Positions 10,544 to 22,880 of a stretch of 64,000 nucleotides of DNA are shown here, piece by piece. The translations under genes and the position numbers were made by a program. The DNA lies in assembly GCA_030248065.1 (NCBI GenBank), contig JASAMV010000441.1:62001-126000 (forward strand), read 5' to 3'. The notes beneath the pieces were generated by a model. The model searched no databases and had not been told where the DNA came from. It worked only from the letters and a program-made list of their open reading frames with translations. Source of the stretch: Rhynchonema sp. JSB1_4 (taxonomy: Eukaryota; Nematoda; Chromadorea; Monhysterida; Xyalidae). How positions within the stretch are numbered: position 1 is the first letter of the stretch; each line of letters opens with the position of its first letter.

Positions 10544-10872
10544 TATAGTCCGTCCACCAGCTCATGGCACTTTGTGTTACTGCTGGCTGGTTTGGTCCCT
10601 TCCTCCACGCTCTAATGAAAGAGAAATTGAGTGTGAGCGATTTTGCAAAAAACTAAAAAAATAATAAAATGTGTCGAAAACGATTGAATTCGATCAAATT
10701 TAAAATTAAATTGAATTAAAATCTATAAAACACGTCGATTTCATAAAGACAGCAATTTAGGAGCAAAAATATTTTTTTCGGAAACTCAATTTCTCTTTCA
10801 TTAGAACGTGGAGGAAGGGAACAAGTCGGCCAGCAGCAACACAAAGTGCCATGAGCTGGTGGACGGACTATA
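10544..10872. mobile_element. Palindromic MITE-like element next to a Hox exon, copy 1
   Basis: The ends are mirror images: TATAGTCCGTCCACCAGCTC at 10544 and its complement ending GACTATA at 10872. Inverted arms are about 88 bases, including CCCTTCCTCCACG and CTCTAATGAAAGAGAAATTG. The centre is AT-rich. A near-identical copy sits at 57681-58010. The arms happen to read as an open frame (CHELVDGLY) on both strands, which makes them look like an exon of the adjacent Hox gene. The second copy, far from any Hox gene, argues that this is element sequence. Confidence 0.85.
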
Positions 10873-13285
10873 CTGTAATGCACAATGTGTGTTTGTGAAA
10901 CATCAGCATGCTCATCCACACCACACCTATGTAGATGTGATGCACGTATACGCTCCTCGCGCGTTTTTAACTTGGTCGCGCCGTTCTTTCAACTGGCTTG
11001 GGGTTAGGCTTAGGCAGCGGTCGTATTTCTCGAAAAGTCAACTCTCATGACCGCGCGACCAAGTGACAAAGTCTCACAGTCTAACATGCACAAGTGCGTA
11101 TACTCCGACAATACTTTTGGGAGAAACTTTTCAAACACGTTGCCTGATCCGTAAAGCTCATTATGAGTGCATTAGGTGCAGCGGTCACGTGACTGCCAGC
11201 TGCTCAACACACAAGTCTAACGTAGTGATTTGCGAAATGCTACGAAACTCAGCTGGCTGCGCCAGTTGCGTGTGCTTTACGGATCAGGCAACGCGTTTGA
11301 AAAGTTTCTCCCAAAAGTATTGTCAGAGTATACCATATTACGTGCGCGTGTGAAACATCAGCTTGCGCGCATAACTTGCCGAACGTGCACGCACGTTGCT
11401 GGGTTTTTTGAGTGGGTGTGGTAGCGTAATGATGTTATTTCATGCAGTTTGGGAAGGACTATACAGTTGGTTAGAATTTGCGAAGCACATGCTTTGCAGC
11501 CAAAGTTGAGATTGGAACATGCGGGTTAATACGAAGCAAAAGCTGGAATCGTACGACATTCATGCTACCACAAATCGATCATAACGCAGTTCCACCATTT
11601 TATTGTGAGTTTTTTTGGCGAATTCAAAACAATCCGTAGAATCACACATAAAAATTACGTTAATGTTTTTTTTCAAATAAATATAACAAAATGGTATGAA
11701 TGAACATAAAAACTCGCTCATCGCGGCTTCGATTTGTTACACAGTATACCTACAACAACATCGTAATGAAACACACAACCCCTGAACTCTAGTGGATTAG
11801 CAAAATGGGTGCATGGTAACTATACGAAATTTAAAAATTTAAATTTTCGGGGCAAATTTCAATCCAATTATTATCGGTGATGCTCAGTAGAGAGATCAAT
11901 TACGAGTCATTCGGATAACTTTTCAGAAAGAAGTCTTGGATCAATCAGATCGCAAAACTCAGCATTTCAAAACTTTGTAATGAAACACGGGGCTCTATAC
12001 TTCTTTAGAATCGGCATAAAAATAGTTAAGCCTGCATGATTGATACAACAATACAATAGTCATTACACCGACCACGAGCATCCCAGCAAAACAAAAACAT
12101 GGAAACGGAACAAAAAGGGTAATTTGGCGTTTCAATATTTGTTTATTGGTAAAGCTTCAGAGAAACAAATTGACGACAAAGCAGACGTGTGACTTCAAAA
12201 ATTGAACTGAAAGTTTCTGATGAGCTGAAAAGCAGGAGACTAGAAAACATAGGACAGCGACACTCAACAACGGAAGAAACTCCGGCGTTATAAGATTGTA
12301 AATCAGGACGAGATTAAAACAAAATAATGTTTCCTGCCTGGACAGAACCGGTGGACAACTCGCTAATGTTTTGTAAAACTTGGAAACTCGCGAAAATAAA
12401 GACTAGATGAGAAACCAAAGAGAAACGAAAAACAAAAGACTACTCGCATGAAACAACAGAATGAAAATATCAGATCAAGAGAGATTTCAAAATGTAGTAA
12501 CATAGCTCTTAGGTGTCGGAAAGGAGATCATTTCGTGTGTGAAACATTAATAAGTTCGATTAGTCGCACAGATCGTTTGAAAGGGAGCCCGGGAGCAGAA
12601 GATTAGCGACAGCAGCAAATGTTTGACACCTCAAAACGTAATACCGTCACTAAATCCTGTTCCCTAGAAAATATCACAAACTGACATTGAAAAAATTGAA
12701 ATGCAACAACAAAATTATAAACAGCGATACAAAAGACACACAGAACACACCGCAAGCACACAAACGCACATCAAACCCACGAAAAAACACTGTGAAAATA
12801 AAGTAAAATGAAAACAACAACCTGACAAAAAATCATATCAATGAAAACAATATAGTTGTCTAATGTTAAAAGGTTCTGCACATCCCCCGCCCCACGATTG
12901 CTACGAACTGATGGGAAATTCAGATTCAGCGCCTATTGTAGAGTAGTTGACACAAATTGTTGACTCATTCCACTGACATAGCTGAATGCCCATGTTCAAA
13001 CAACGTGCGGACGCTGTGTGTCAACCGCACTTCGTCATGTTTCTGGCCCACCGCAGCAGAAGATAAACCGTTTCGGAACCTGTTACCATTACAGTCAACG
13101 CTCGTTACATTAACTTCAAGCTAATCGGCACTCGGTATTTTCTGCCACTGCAAAAACATCGACCTAACAAAATGAAATTGGTATGGATTCGAGAACTGGT
13201 TGATTGGGAGCCAAACTGTTATTCACTGTAATAAACACGGCCGAGCTGACTGCTGTGTTACATTAACACAGTGCGTTGTGAAACA
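10873..13285. other. Hox spacer between PHP-3-like and MAB-5-like exons
   Basis: About 2.4 kb without a supported exon. From about 11430 onward the plus strand is rich in A and in AAAC words and has no long frames. It could include the MAB-5-like 3' untranslated region and regulatory DNA. It contains TGATGTTTCAC at 10895-10905 and 11350-11360, a GTTGACACAAATTGTTGAC word near 12951, and a TIR element at 11099-11332. Confidence 0.4.
11099..11332. mobile_element. 234-bp TIR element in the Hox cluster
   Basis: The left arm begins TATACTCCGACAATACTTTT and the right arm is its near-exact complement ending GTCAGAGTATA. The arms extend about 58 bases with only a few mismatches (for example ACACGTTGCC against GGCAACGCGT). 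TA lies at both edges. There is no coding content. Confidence 0.85.
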
Positions 13286-13605
13286 TCAGCGTTGCATGAA
13301 CTGCATGAAGTGTGCATGGGGCGGCATGGGCGGCTGATGGGCGGGCATCGGGGGTTTATCGTCCTCCAATTTGTAGCCCATCTGTTGCTGTTGTTGCTGT
13401 TTCATTTGTTCGTCCTGCGCTTTTTTCTCTTTTTTATGTTTCATTCGACGATTCTGGAACCAGATTTTGATCTGTCGTTCGGTGAGAAACAGTTGTTTCG
13501 ACAGTTCGACACGGCGCCGTCGCGTCAGATACTTGCTGTAGTGGAACTCCTTCTCCAACTCCAACGTCTGATATCGCGTGTACGTCTGACGGCCGCGTTT
13601 CTTCT
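13286..13605 (-). CDS. MAB-5-like central-class homeodomain exon (terminal exon)
   Basis: This 3' terminal exon of a Hox transcription factor starts at acceptor GTGTTTTAG and ends with TGA at 13286-13288. It encodes a standard 60-residue homeodomain beginning [20 protein letters not shown], then [12 protein letters not shown], then [19 protein letters not shown]. The HKKE end of helix 3 and the HYxKYLTR segment match nematode MAB-5. A tail follows with a short Gln run and a Pro/Met/His-rich end ([15 protein letters not shown]). The exon needs one base from an upstream exon. The exon 22783-22880 supplies it (Gly | Glu), placing YGPWM about six residues before the homeodomain. The stop codon itself lies in a copy of TGATGTTTCAC. 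Confidence 0.85.
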
Positions 13606-15387
13606 CTAAAACACACTCTTGTTTCTTACACTTTGTATATATTTATTTATTTTTTTCCAAAAAAATGACCGCTGCTAGTATATCGTAATCTCAGCTAAAT
13701 GCGTGCACGCGAAAATGTACAGTAACCCTCTCGACCACGCGCGCGCTCGAAAAAAATGGGGAGGCGCACACACACATGTGCATAATATCCAGATGCCACA
13801 CACAATATAAAAATAGAGAATAATAATAAAAAATAATATGTAAACATAATAAAATAACGATAACATTAATGATAATGGCCGCAGCGTGGTTATGTCCGCA
13901 AAAAAAGACCACATGTAAAATTTCGGCGAAAAAACACCCAAAAATGGATGGTCTAGCAGACAAGCAGTCGGCTACAATGTTGGGTGGGTGGCTTGGTATA
14001 ACCTCATCATTGCTGGAATAAAATGGCTGTTTTTTGTGTTAAGATCGTTAATATTTTCGTTTGATGGAAATCTATCTCATGCCCACCGTGCCCTACGCCT
14101 TCACAGCGTATCATGCTGAATCGTAAATTTGGAATCCCTTCCCTTCAGCATTCGTAGTATGATGCACCGTGTGTACTGTAGTGGTTCCTAAATCTACAGT
14201 AATCCAGCATCACGAAGCCTATAGTGCAATAGTTAGTGTTTTTTCCTGACAAAAAAACAGATTTTACGACTATCATATCAGTGCATGAATGCAGATGTGC
14301 TGAAGCGCAAGTCCGTATCTAAATTCAAGGCTAGATCACGCATGGAAAACAACGCAGAAAAACCCAAGCACATTTGTCATCATCAGAATTCCCGTCATGT
14401 GTATATTGTTGTTTGTTCTTGTTAGCGTAGTTGTTTCTAATATGTCCCAGAATTTTTTTTGGGAGCGAAGCGTTTTTTGTTTCCTTGTACCGTAACCGAA
14501 AGTGCAGCAATTCAAAACTGCGACGCAAAATTTCATTGCACTTTGCACATAATTTGGACACAAAACAGCATGGCATACACAGGTACGAAATAAAAACAAA
14601 TGTACTTGCAGACTGAGCCCAAATTATTATTAGGAAGTCGAGACGAGCATTGAAACCAAATAAGCTGATGAAAAAATCTAAAATATCGTAACAATATGTC
14701 AGCAAAGATTAAAAAAGCGGAAATATTTCTGGGATACTGAAAAACGAAAGCCTAAAATTATTAAAATAATTCGTGAGTTTAATTTGCGCAAATTCCGTAA
14801 TCTCTTCTGTGAGCGTGACTCAGACATCAGCATGAACAAAAATGAGTTGACAAAATCCAGTAAATCCCTCCATTAATGTGAAAGTACAAAAACATGCGTA
14901 ATTAAAAAATAATTCTGTAAAGCCAGAAAATTAAAGTCCGCACTGAAGCCGGAAGAGATTGTCGACGGAGAAAATATAACATAAAGCAGCAAATATAGAG
15001 CAATAAAAATAAAGTTTTATTTGACTGAACATTTCGTTGGATTGACGCTTCAAGGTGGGACTGAACTAGCACGAAAGCCATTCATAGCGATCCACAAACA
15101 GTGAGAAAATAATGAAAATGAATAAAAAAAATAATAGAACTAGCTCAACTTCAAATCAGGTAATCGAAACTTTTCAATTATGTCGCTCAAGCGAGGTTTC
15201 ACGAGACACAAATCGGGGTCAACGAGTATTCTGGATAACAATCGCCCTGACGAACAAAACAAACGAAAAAAACAAGAATATAAACTGATTATTGCCTAGG
15301 GGAGAAAAAAAATATTTGAAAAACACGGTAAAAACATGAAAAAATAGCATTTTTGAAAGTCATCAACAGTTTAAGCTCATAGTTTAT
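13606..15387. other. Spacer downstream of the EGL-5-like gene
   Basis: Low-complexity AT-rich and CA-rich sequence with no supported exon. Long predicted frames at 13675-13963 and 14331-14705 consist of hydrophobic, low-complexity translations of AT-rich DNA and are rejected. AATAAA on the minus strand immediately overlaps the EGL-5-like stop and could serve as a poly(A) signal. Confidence 0.4.
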
Positions 15388-16092
15388 TTATAGAGTACCG
15401 TAGCCAGCTGACGGATACCCATAGCCGGCAAATGGGCTGGGCATATAGCCCCCAGTCGAGGTGGTCATGTAACTACTGGCCGTTTGAGGGTTGGCCATTT
15501 GGCGCTCCGCTGGAGTGGTGGTGTACATCTGATGAGCCATGCCCATGTACGAATGTTGTTGTTGTTGTTGTTGTTGTTCACACGATGTGGTTTGCTGGTG
15601 ATGTTTCACGTCCGGTTTCACTTCCGACTTGATCTCCTGTTTCAGACTGCCGCCCGTCAGTGCGTACTGTCCCTGCGCGGCCATGATTTGTTGTAGCCGT
15701 TCATTGTTTTGCACGGTCTGCACGCCATAGGCGGGCAGTGCCTGCACCATCGGGGGCGGTTTACAGACCTCAATATGTCCACCCGGTCCCGGCGTCATTT
15801 CGTCGTCGGTGTGATCAGCCTCCTCAGCGGCGCGCTTTTTCTCTTTCTTGTCCTTCATGCGACGATTCTGGAACCAGATTTTGATCTGCCGATCCGTCAG
15901 ATGCGTTTGCTGCGCGAGTATCTCGCGTCGTTTCTTGGTCACATAACGTCCTTCGCCGTTTGGTTGCGCGAACACGCCTTCGAGGACCGCGGTTTGAAAT
16001 CGGTGGTACGTCTGACGGCCTTTCTTGCGGTCGCCCAGGGCTGTAAACGACACGATGGGCGGTCTCAACAAGTCTTTCACTAATTCACTCAT
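15388..16092 (-). CDS. EGL-5-like posterior Hox gene with an enlarged homeodomain
   Basis: An open frame of 234 residues from ATG at 16092 to TAA at 15388-15390. The homeodomain (about residues 22-85) reads [19 protein letters not shown], then [16 protein letters not shown], and ends [20 protein letters not shown]. The LTDRQIKIW helix and the QTY..R.QT.VLE start match nematode EGL-5. The loop between helices 1 and 2 has seven residues where a typical Hox domain has three. The tail holds a seven-Gln run and a Tyr/Gly/Ser-rich C-terminus. The start is uncertain: a good acceptor (TCGTTTACAG) lies inside the frame just upstream of GDRKKGRQ, in the same phase as the 22783-22880 exon donor. The frame could therefore be an alternative terminal exon of the upstream exon set. 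In the simplest model it is a separate gene nested in the large intron of the MAB-5-like gene. Confidence 0.85.
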   Translation of the reverse strand: MSELVKDLLRPPIVSFTALGDRKKGRQTYHRFQTAVLEGVFAQPNGEGRYVTKKRREILAQQTHLTDRQIKIWFQNRRMKDKKEKKRAAEEADHTDDEMTPGPGGHIEVCKPPPMVQALPAYGVQTVQNNERLQQIMAAQGQYALTGGSLKQEIKSEVKPDVKHHQQTTSCEQQQQQQQHSYMGMAHQMYTTTPAERQMANPQTASSYMTTSTGGYMPSPFAGYGYPSAGYGTL

Positions 16093-18725
16093 TTTGTACC
16101 TAGATCGTGCGGAGGTATAGCGCGCGCACGTTGGCAACAACAACAACAACACACGGAAGGAAACGTTACACGTGGGCTTATTGCAAAGTGGTTGACACTC
16201 CGCGACCGTGTTCTGTATCGACCACTCTGCAACTCCACGGTCCAGAAATGAAAACTACGATAAGCTAAAAATATAGATATCAAGAAGTTCTAAAATGCTT
16301 GCCGACTCTCTTTCTAGACAAGTCCTGTCCTGTGAACGTTTGTGTGTGTGCTGCTACATGAGGATAGGATAGAGGGAATAATAACAAAAAATATGCATCA
16401 AAACACAAAAATACAGATGAATGAAACATCAGGTTTATCATATTACTATTTGTCGATAATTTCATGCACGCTGGCGCAAACATCACAAAAGTGCAGAAAT
16501 GTGACATCAATCGTCAGTGTAATGTATATTTCAACCCCCGTCATTTGTAACCAACCGCAAGTCGGTGTTTACGCATATTCATCTTTGTAAGCTGTCGGCG
16601 TAGTCAGTTTTTCGAACATTCCTCATTCATATTCGTTTTCGTATATCTGTACCGCAACTTGTGTGTCTATCGATGAGATGTGCCCATTACTCAAGCGATT
16701 AAGGCTGGTGTGGCTACGAAGCACTAAGTAAACCGACGAAATTAGTGACTATCTTCCTAGTTCTTAACGCGCGTCCCTTTGTGCGTTGCCGCAACGTGTG
16801 CACGCGGCGACTGCGCACTTGGCCGGACCGGATATATCAATCAGTTAATCCTGAATGTTCAAGGGCGACCACATTCATACGCACCACACTTTCCTTGATG
16901 GATCAGGCGAATTGAAGATCTTCAAAGTCATAAATACTGTATATTAGGTGTGTGTCGGGTGTCACTAAGCAAACCATAAATACACACGTTCATCTGGCCC
17001 GTGTACATATACATGTGTGCACATTACAGTAGTCAGATCAAAGGCAAGGATGCCGCCTGTACACACACGCACGCAAAACAACGAAAGACGCACAACGACA
17101 AGTTGCATTGATATATGACCGGTCACGGGTGGACTGCGGCAAAGATGGGACAAGAATGCGGGACTCACCCGAATTGGAATCCCAAAAACTCGAGAATTCG
17201 AAAAGTTTCCTTTAGTTTTGTCGCAGAAATCGGCGTCAACAAGCGAATTCTGATTTGAACCTGATAAACAGGGTACTAATCAGTCCCATACCGCGCCCCA
17301 TGTGTTTTTGTGTTCGGTGTCAGTATGCCTCGGCCGCTTTATGACGTTCAACCCCACCCACGTGTTTATCATGCACCAAGATCGATTCCTTCTTCCATCA
17401 GACTGTCGGGCGGAAAACATGAGCAGATCATGTATGTACTTTGTGTGCCATCGCGTTTGGAAATCGTCCACACAACCGTGTTTTTTTGAGCATGATAACG
17501 AAACGGACTTGAGAAACGAACGAAACTGCAAACCTAAGCTTTGACAGTGAATTCCCCCAAAATCGGGTCAGCAGAAGTCAGCCACGCTCGCACAAAGTGA
17601 TCTCGAAATTGCCCATCCCCGCGTACGTAACGGGCGGCCGTAGATAATATTTTCACGTCAAATGTAATTCACTGGAAATGTGCTACCCTTCTGGCGCCCA
17701 GGCCGGGTTTCTATTTTACGAGCGAATTCCGGCGGCCGTTATCCGTCTTGGCGCATGCACAAATGGTCACCATTATCACGTTCGTTAACGAGCCACTACG
17801 CGCGCGTCTCTAAAGTGGATCGGGTCGGCTTGGATCAAAAAGCTGGCTGGCAGGAATTACGCGCGTGCGCGTGCCACGCCCGCCCTCTCAAAATAAACGC
17901 AGATGTAACGCGGTAAGGCGCGAAAATGAGTCGCAAAAAAAACAACAATATATGCGACTACGACGGTACCAAAGGCGGCATCCACCAAAGACGCTCTGCG
18001 CCATTCTTATGGAGGCGACTGTAAAAAGTCGTAATAAGCAAAATTGGCTGCGGGCGCTCTGGCTCTACGCGCGGGACAATTCTAAATCATGCCATAATTC
18101 ATTCTCTAAATTTCACCGCACTCCGCGTTGCGCCGCTGCTTGCTGTGGTGGAAGCAGCACGCGATGATGTGGTTTGCGCCTTCTTGTACATCACCACAGT
18201 CTATCCTCTTTATAGTGGACCCCATATACTGACCGAAAAGCAGTTCGGGATGCGTTCGCGCTGACGACGGTCTGGTGCACCGCGCCAATACGTGACATCG
18301 AGACGAAACGTGCCATTAAAACTATTGGTCACAAATTCCCAAATACGCCATTGATGCACAAGTGAAGATGCTTTGTGGTATAGTGACAAAATTGACAAAT
18401 TGTTGTACTTCACCATCAAGTGGCTGCTCTGTATTCTGCCAGATCCCTGGATGGGCTTATATTTTTTGAATATTTCTCGCGCGTTTGGTTTGGTTTTTTC
18501 CAGCCGCACATGAAGCAGACACACACACACATACAAGCCAGCCAGCCGCAGACCTGAATCACCCAACGCAACTGTTGTGAGCAATAAGAAAGGCCCGGAA
18601 TTGCTTCATATATGCCGTCGTCGCGTGCATACACATTGACGCACAGATGTGAATTTCAAATTTCTTATCTCAATTGGTTTCTTGTGTACAGCCAGCCCCA
18701 AGCCAACGCACACAGCACGCCGTTC
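16093..18725. other. Intron or intergenic DNA upstream of the EGL-5-like gene
   Basis: No supported exon. The first 100 bases next to the EGL-5-like start include a CAACAACAACAAC run and a copy of the GTGGTTGAC word (about 16177-16200). TGATGTTTCA lies at 16422-16431. A pogo/Tigger-like end word, ACAGTCTATCCTCTTTATAG, lies near 18197-18216. Confidence 0.4.
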
Positions 18726-19116
18726 AAGGGCGGATCCAGGGGGCGCACAGGGGTCACGCTCCCCCTTCGGTCAGATTGGCCACTGAAGGGGGCACCGATT
18801 CGGAAGGAAGGAGACAAATGAACCCCTAGATCGCAGTATGTACTTTCACTCTGGTACACTTCGAAAGTCCAAAAAAATCGCGGTGCTTCGCGCATCAGAT
18901 ACACAACTTGTAATGAAATTTTGGGATCGCGTGGGGAAAAAGTGCTAACATTCCGCGCGCTACGCGCGCATGGTCACATTTCTGCATAGAATTTAGTGGG
19001 AAACGCCAAACAAGCACTAGATAGAAATGGCTTTTCAAGAAGGGAACAAGCACAGTATAAAAATGACTTTTTGTATTTGGCTACTCCCCTTGGCCAAAAG
19101 CTGGATCCGCCACTGG
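18726..19116. mobile_element. Short element ending in GGCGGATCCAG, copy 1
   Basis: The left end reads GGGCGGATCCAGGGGG and the right end is the complement of CCAGTGGCGGATCCAGC. Internal words (CACTTCGAAAGTCC, GTGCTTCGCGCATCAGATAC, AACAAGCAC) recur in the element at 52163-52530. Another related copy begins at 60530. CAGTGGCGGATCC ends are common in hAT-type non-autonomous elements; the class is inferred from that and not from a transposase. Confidence 0.65.
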
Positions 19117-19727
19117 CACAGTTCTATATTAGCATAGATATGACGTGATGCACTACATACTATAGTACACGCAAACTACAGTAATACCAACCACCCTTTC
19201 TGTAATGCAAAGCTGGCAGCATAGTGTGCCGAAGCCCACTCCGCCGCATTCCCGTATTGATATCGAACATGCTCGGGGTGCTGGTATACGTCGCAGAGTG
19301 ATTGAAATATTACAAATCTCCTTATGTGAGAGTTTTCGGTTGTCTTGTGGTGATCCGACTAAGATCAGAACCTGTATGTACCTATACATGTAGGTATGTA
19401 TAGGTGCCATACCAGGCGGCAGCGCAGGAACAAAGCGCGACACCACGCCAAAACCAGCGCCTTTGAACTGTACCGCCCCGTTTTGAACGACCGGTTGTAA
19501 ATTAGGCGACACTAATGTTGCCACGTCACACACACACACACACGCAACGCAGCCTGGATCACTGGGTGCAACTTGGACATTGGGTTGAATAGACGAGTGT
19601 GTGTCAACGTTGAATACGTTTGATGATCATCAGTAGTGTTCTGCGACAGATCTGACCCTGATCCATCAAGGGAAAGCGTTTTACCGACAAATTCATCCAA
19701 TTGTCCACCCCGTGGAAAAGTCAAAGC

Positions 19728-20055
19728 CAAAGCCGAACTACTGCAGACACAGGCCGGTATGAAAACTTGGTGATCGACTCGGATCGGAGCTGTAGCGGTC
19801 ACGTGACTTTACATACAACGTTCAATGGCCGCATATTTTTCGAATTTACGAACGGTTATCATGATTGTGACCTGTGTAAAAAGCAAACTTGCATTATTTG
19901 ATTGGTCGCAATTTGTGTCAGTCAACACACTAAATCGATCTCGAGCTCTAAGCATTTTATGTATCTCAATCAAAAAAATCTCCGCGACCAAGACCGAGAC
20001 CAATCCGACCACCAAGTTTTCATTCAGGGCCTATCAGCCAGCGGCAGTATAGGAA
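19728..20055. repeat. Palindromic pair of the CTCGGATCGG family
   Basis: The left arm has AAAACTTGGTGATCGACTCG and GGTCACGTGAC. The right arm has the complementary GACCAAGACCGAGACC, ATCCGACCACCAAGTTTTCA and GGGCCTATC. Single diverged arms recur near 37875, 41858, 43365, 52838 and 59533. It is a fold-back repeat with no coding content. Confidence 0.6.
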
Positions 20056-22434
20056 CTGGAAACGATACCATCATCCGCTGTCGTTTAGCTCCGTTTTCAT
20101 TGGCCTTAATCGACCCTAAACGCACCCACACACACACACGCGATGGTGCGCGCACAAGAGGCATCCGCATCCAAAAAGGACCACCCGCCCGCCTCAAGTA
20201 AGTTTCGAAAGTGATCCAATAGGATCTTAATTCGACGACCGGCCATACTGCATGAAGTGGACCATTATAGTAAAGATGCTTCGTTCACTGCGCCTGCCTG
20301 CCTGGCTGGCTGGTGGAGAGCAATCACGCAAACTCAAATTGAACCGATGACGACTATACAGTATGCTGCACCAGACCATATACCGTAACCTCACGACCTC
20401 GCCGCATGAATAGTAAAGCACGATGTGCTGGAACACCAAGCCCGACGGATATATAAGCTAGTATAGCTATATACATACGTAAGAACGTGCATATAGCATG
20501 CTACAGTCTATCCTCTTTATACTGGGTCATGATTGCGACCCGCCCTCTATGGTCAGTCATATGGACAGAGTGCCAACTACATGGGAGCCTAACGACAAAT
20601 TGGGAGCGAAAAAATATGCATATGGTTGGAACATTTTACGAATTTATTGTTTCACTACAGTGAGGTTCCACTGTAAAATACATCGTGCTAGCGTGTGCGC
20701 AAGTCGTATACCGGGTTACTGTAGCCCGTACGGGTCTAATGCCTCGTAGGCCAAAAGGCCAACACCGGTGTCTATAAATTATCACACAACGGGACTTGGC
20801 GCGGCACAATTAGCGTTTTATGACCGGGGCAACCACCTGCCTTATTGATCGGGTCCGTGGTCCCAAGATGATCATTAACAGCTGCTCTCCGCTATTTATT
20901 ACTACACCCCGCGCTCGCTTTTACGGACACCAGAAATGATTAAGAATATTTTATAATATGTCCCCCTTTCTGTACACATATATATCATGACAGCAACAGT
21001 TTCAATCAAAAATATTGACAACGATTTTCTAATTTGTGGGAAAGTGTTCAAAATTAGTCGTCGGCCGGTCGGGGTCGTTAAATGCCCTGGTCTGAGACCG
21101 GTAGTCGTGTGACTTGGCCTTGCTCTCGGCGGCTTCGACTAAGACAATCACCTTGCTCTCGTGTTGATGGTTTTTGTGTCCGCCCGCGCGAAGCTTTCTT
21201 GTATCCTATTACCCTATGGTCCGATTGCTGATCCGACACAAATTGGCCGCCACTTGTGGCCTTGACTTATCAGATAGAGGGACTAATATTTCGGTGCAAA
21301 AACAACGAAAATCCTCAACCACGCTAGGAATATGGGAACACATCTCTCTTGTCATTGCTGTCCGCATATTATTTACATTTGTCTTTTTCTCGCTTCACGC
21401 ACCACATACGCATTCGATTTGACGCGTAGGGTATGTATGTGTACGTGTACGTGTACCTGTTTTTTTCAAACCACCCTTCCCTCCCCTCGCCTATAATAAT
21501 ATTCCCATCCCACACCATCTGTGCGTGCGCTATGAGCTCGTTGTGTTACCGTAACCCAAACCAACCCAAAGAGCAAGCAAGTTCATATCACTGGTTCTGC
21601 GTTGTGTTGTGTTGTGTTACTGTGTGCGCGAAAGGTACGTATCTACAGTGGGGAAAGTACATAATTGATATACCGTAAACTATTGGTGTGAACCGATAAA
21701 TCAAGGGCATTATTATTGCCGAAAAATACATGCTTGAACATTGTGTGTGTGGAGCAGAACAAAGTTTGCCCGCGCGCCGCAGCGCAGCACGTGTATAATC
21801 ATAGAGCACAGCGCATAACTACTGTTGGCGCTTGAAAGAGCCCGTATTCGCTAAACAGATTGCGCTTGAGCTTGTGCAAAGTTTATTCACACCACCACGG
21901 TGAATCGCTGGCTTGAAACTGGTGACTTTCAAACAGTTGAGCGCAACTGCAACCGCGAAACGATGGATAAAATGTCGGCGAGCGGCAAAGCACGAATACA
22001 AAGCGCACATCAATATGTCGTATTACGGTATTGTAACGCACGACCAACAAACCGGGCGCGCACGCATTGAATATAAAGTATGGTGTTTCACAAAATGTAC
22101 ACAACAAAAACGAAAAAAAATGATTAGGGACACCGCGCCAACACACAAAATATCATCCGACACGGATGTTTTGCACATGTATAGGTTACATTAGGTATGG
22201 TGTAGGGATTGAAAGCATCTCGACATTTTGAACGCGTAGCGTAGGGGTTACTGTACATTTATGTATAGATGGCACTCCGCACACAGGACAGGACCTGAGA
22301 CCGACTAGTATTGAGGCCGGATAGCACTTGTTCTGATGTCATTTGTGGTTGTTTGCCAAACTGCACAGCTACATAGCCCCGATTGTAACGAACCGACTAC
22401 GCATATACCCTCAACCAGGTGGTTATAAACTGAC

Positions 22435-22517
22435 GTGAAACATCAACATCTTGGAGAAGAAATTTCGATTTGGGCTCAGGCTAAGGCTCACTGTGCATCA
22501 ATTAGTTGATGTTTCAC
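22435..22517. repeat. Inverted pair of TGATGTTTCAC words
   Basis: GTGAAACATCAACATC at the left and GTTGATGTTTCAC at the right face each other 83 bases end to end. Between them is a GGCTCAGGCTAAGGCTCA tract. This is the only place where two copies of the window's over-represented 11-mer form a clear inverted pair. Confidence 0.6.
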
Positions 22518-22782
22518 GCCTGACTACGGATTAGACTGTCAAGCCAATAACGAGAGGGGGTTGTAGACAGAAGTTTTGCGTCACAAAACAAATTCTTCCG
22601 AAGCAGAAGCAGCAATTGATAAAACGGGGTTGGTTGTGGATTTGTTTGACATTGAAGATTATCCCTTCACCAAAGTTAAATACGATAACGTACAAAGCCG
22701 GGGTAAGAGAAAATATATACAATTGTCTAAGATGGTTCTGACACTAACAACGAGAAAGAAAATATCAAAGTGGACTACCAAC

Positions 22783-22880
22783 CTCCGGGCCGTCCCATCC
22801 AGGGTCCATAGCCGAACATGGCACCATAGGCACCGTAGGGGTTCATGTAATTGTAGCCGGCAGCTGCTGCTGGCAGGTAG
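22783..22880 (-). CDS. Hox exon with hexapeptide-like YGPWM motif
   Basis: This exon encodes YLPAAAAGYNYMNPYGAYG followed by AMFGYGPWMGRPG. YGPWM resembles the YPWM hexapeptide through which Hox proteins contact the PBC/Extradenticle (CEH-20) cofactor, but carries an extra Gly. The acceptor is AATGTTTCAG. The donor (GGAG|GTTGGT) leaves one base, which joins in phase to the MAB-5-like homeodomain exon at 13605 (RPG-E-KKRGRQ) and could also join the other two homeodomain exons. A hexapeptide a few residues before the homeodomain is the usual Hox arrangement. Confidence 0.8.

Larger units (their letters stand above)
19117..22782. other. Large intron region with repeats
   Basis: About 3.7 kb of the roughly 9-kb intron between the hexapeptide exon and the MAB-5-like homeodomain, if that model is right. 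It contains a palindromic element (19728-20055), a pogo/Tigger-like end near 20505, GT/CA-rich tracts, and an inverted pair of TGATGTTTCAC words at 22435-22445 and 22507-22517. No exon is supported. Confidence 0.45.

Noticed and set aside
10527..10610. An upstream coding exon (EEGTKPASSNTKCHELVDGLY) for the PHP-3-like gene
   Set aside because: The sequence is the arm of a palindromic element with a second full copy at 57681-58010, and it has no proper donor before the homeodomain acceptor.
13675..14705. Hydrophobic minus-strand frames suggesting membrane proteins
   Set aside because: They translate AT-rich low-complexity DNA downstream of a Hox gene and have no splice context.
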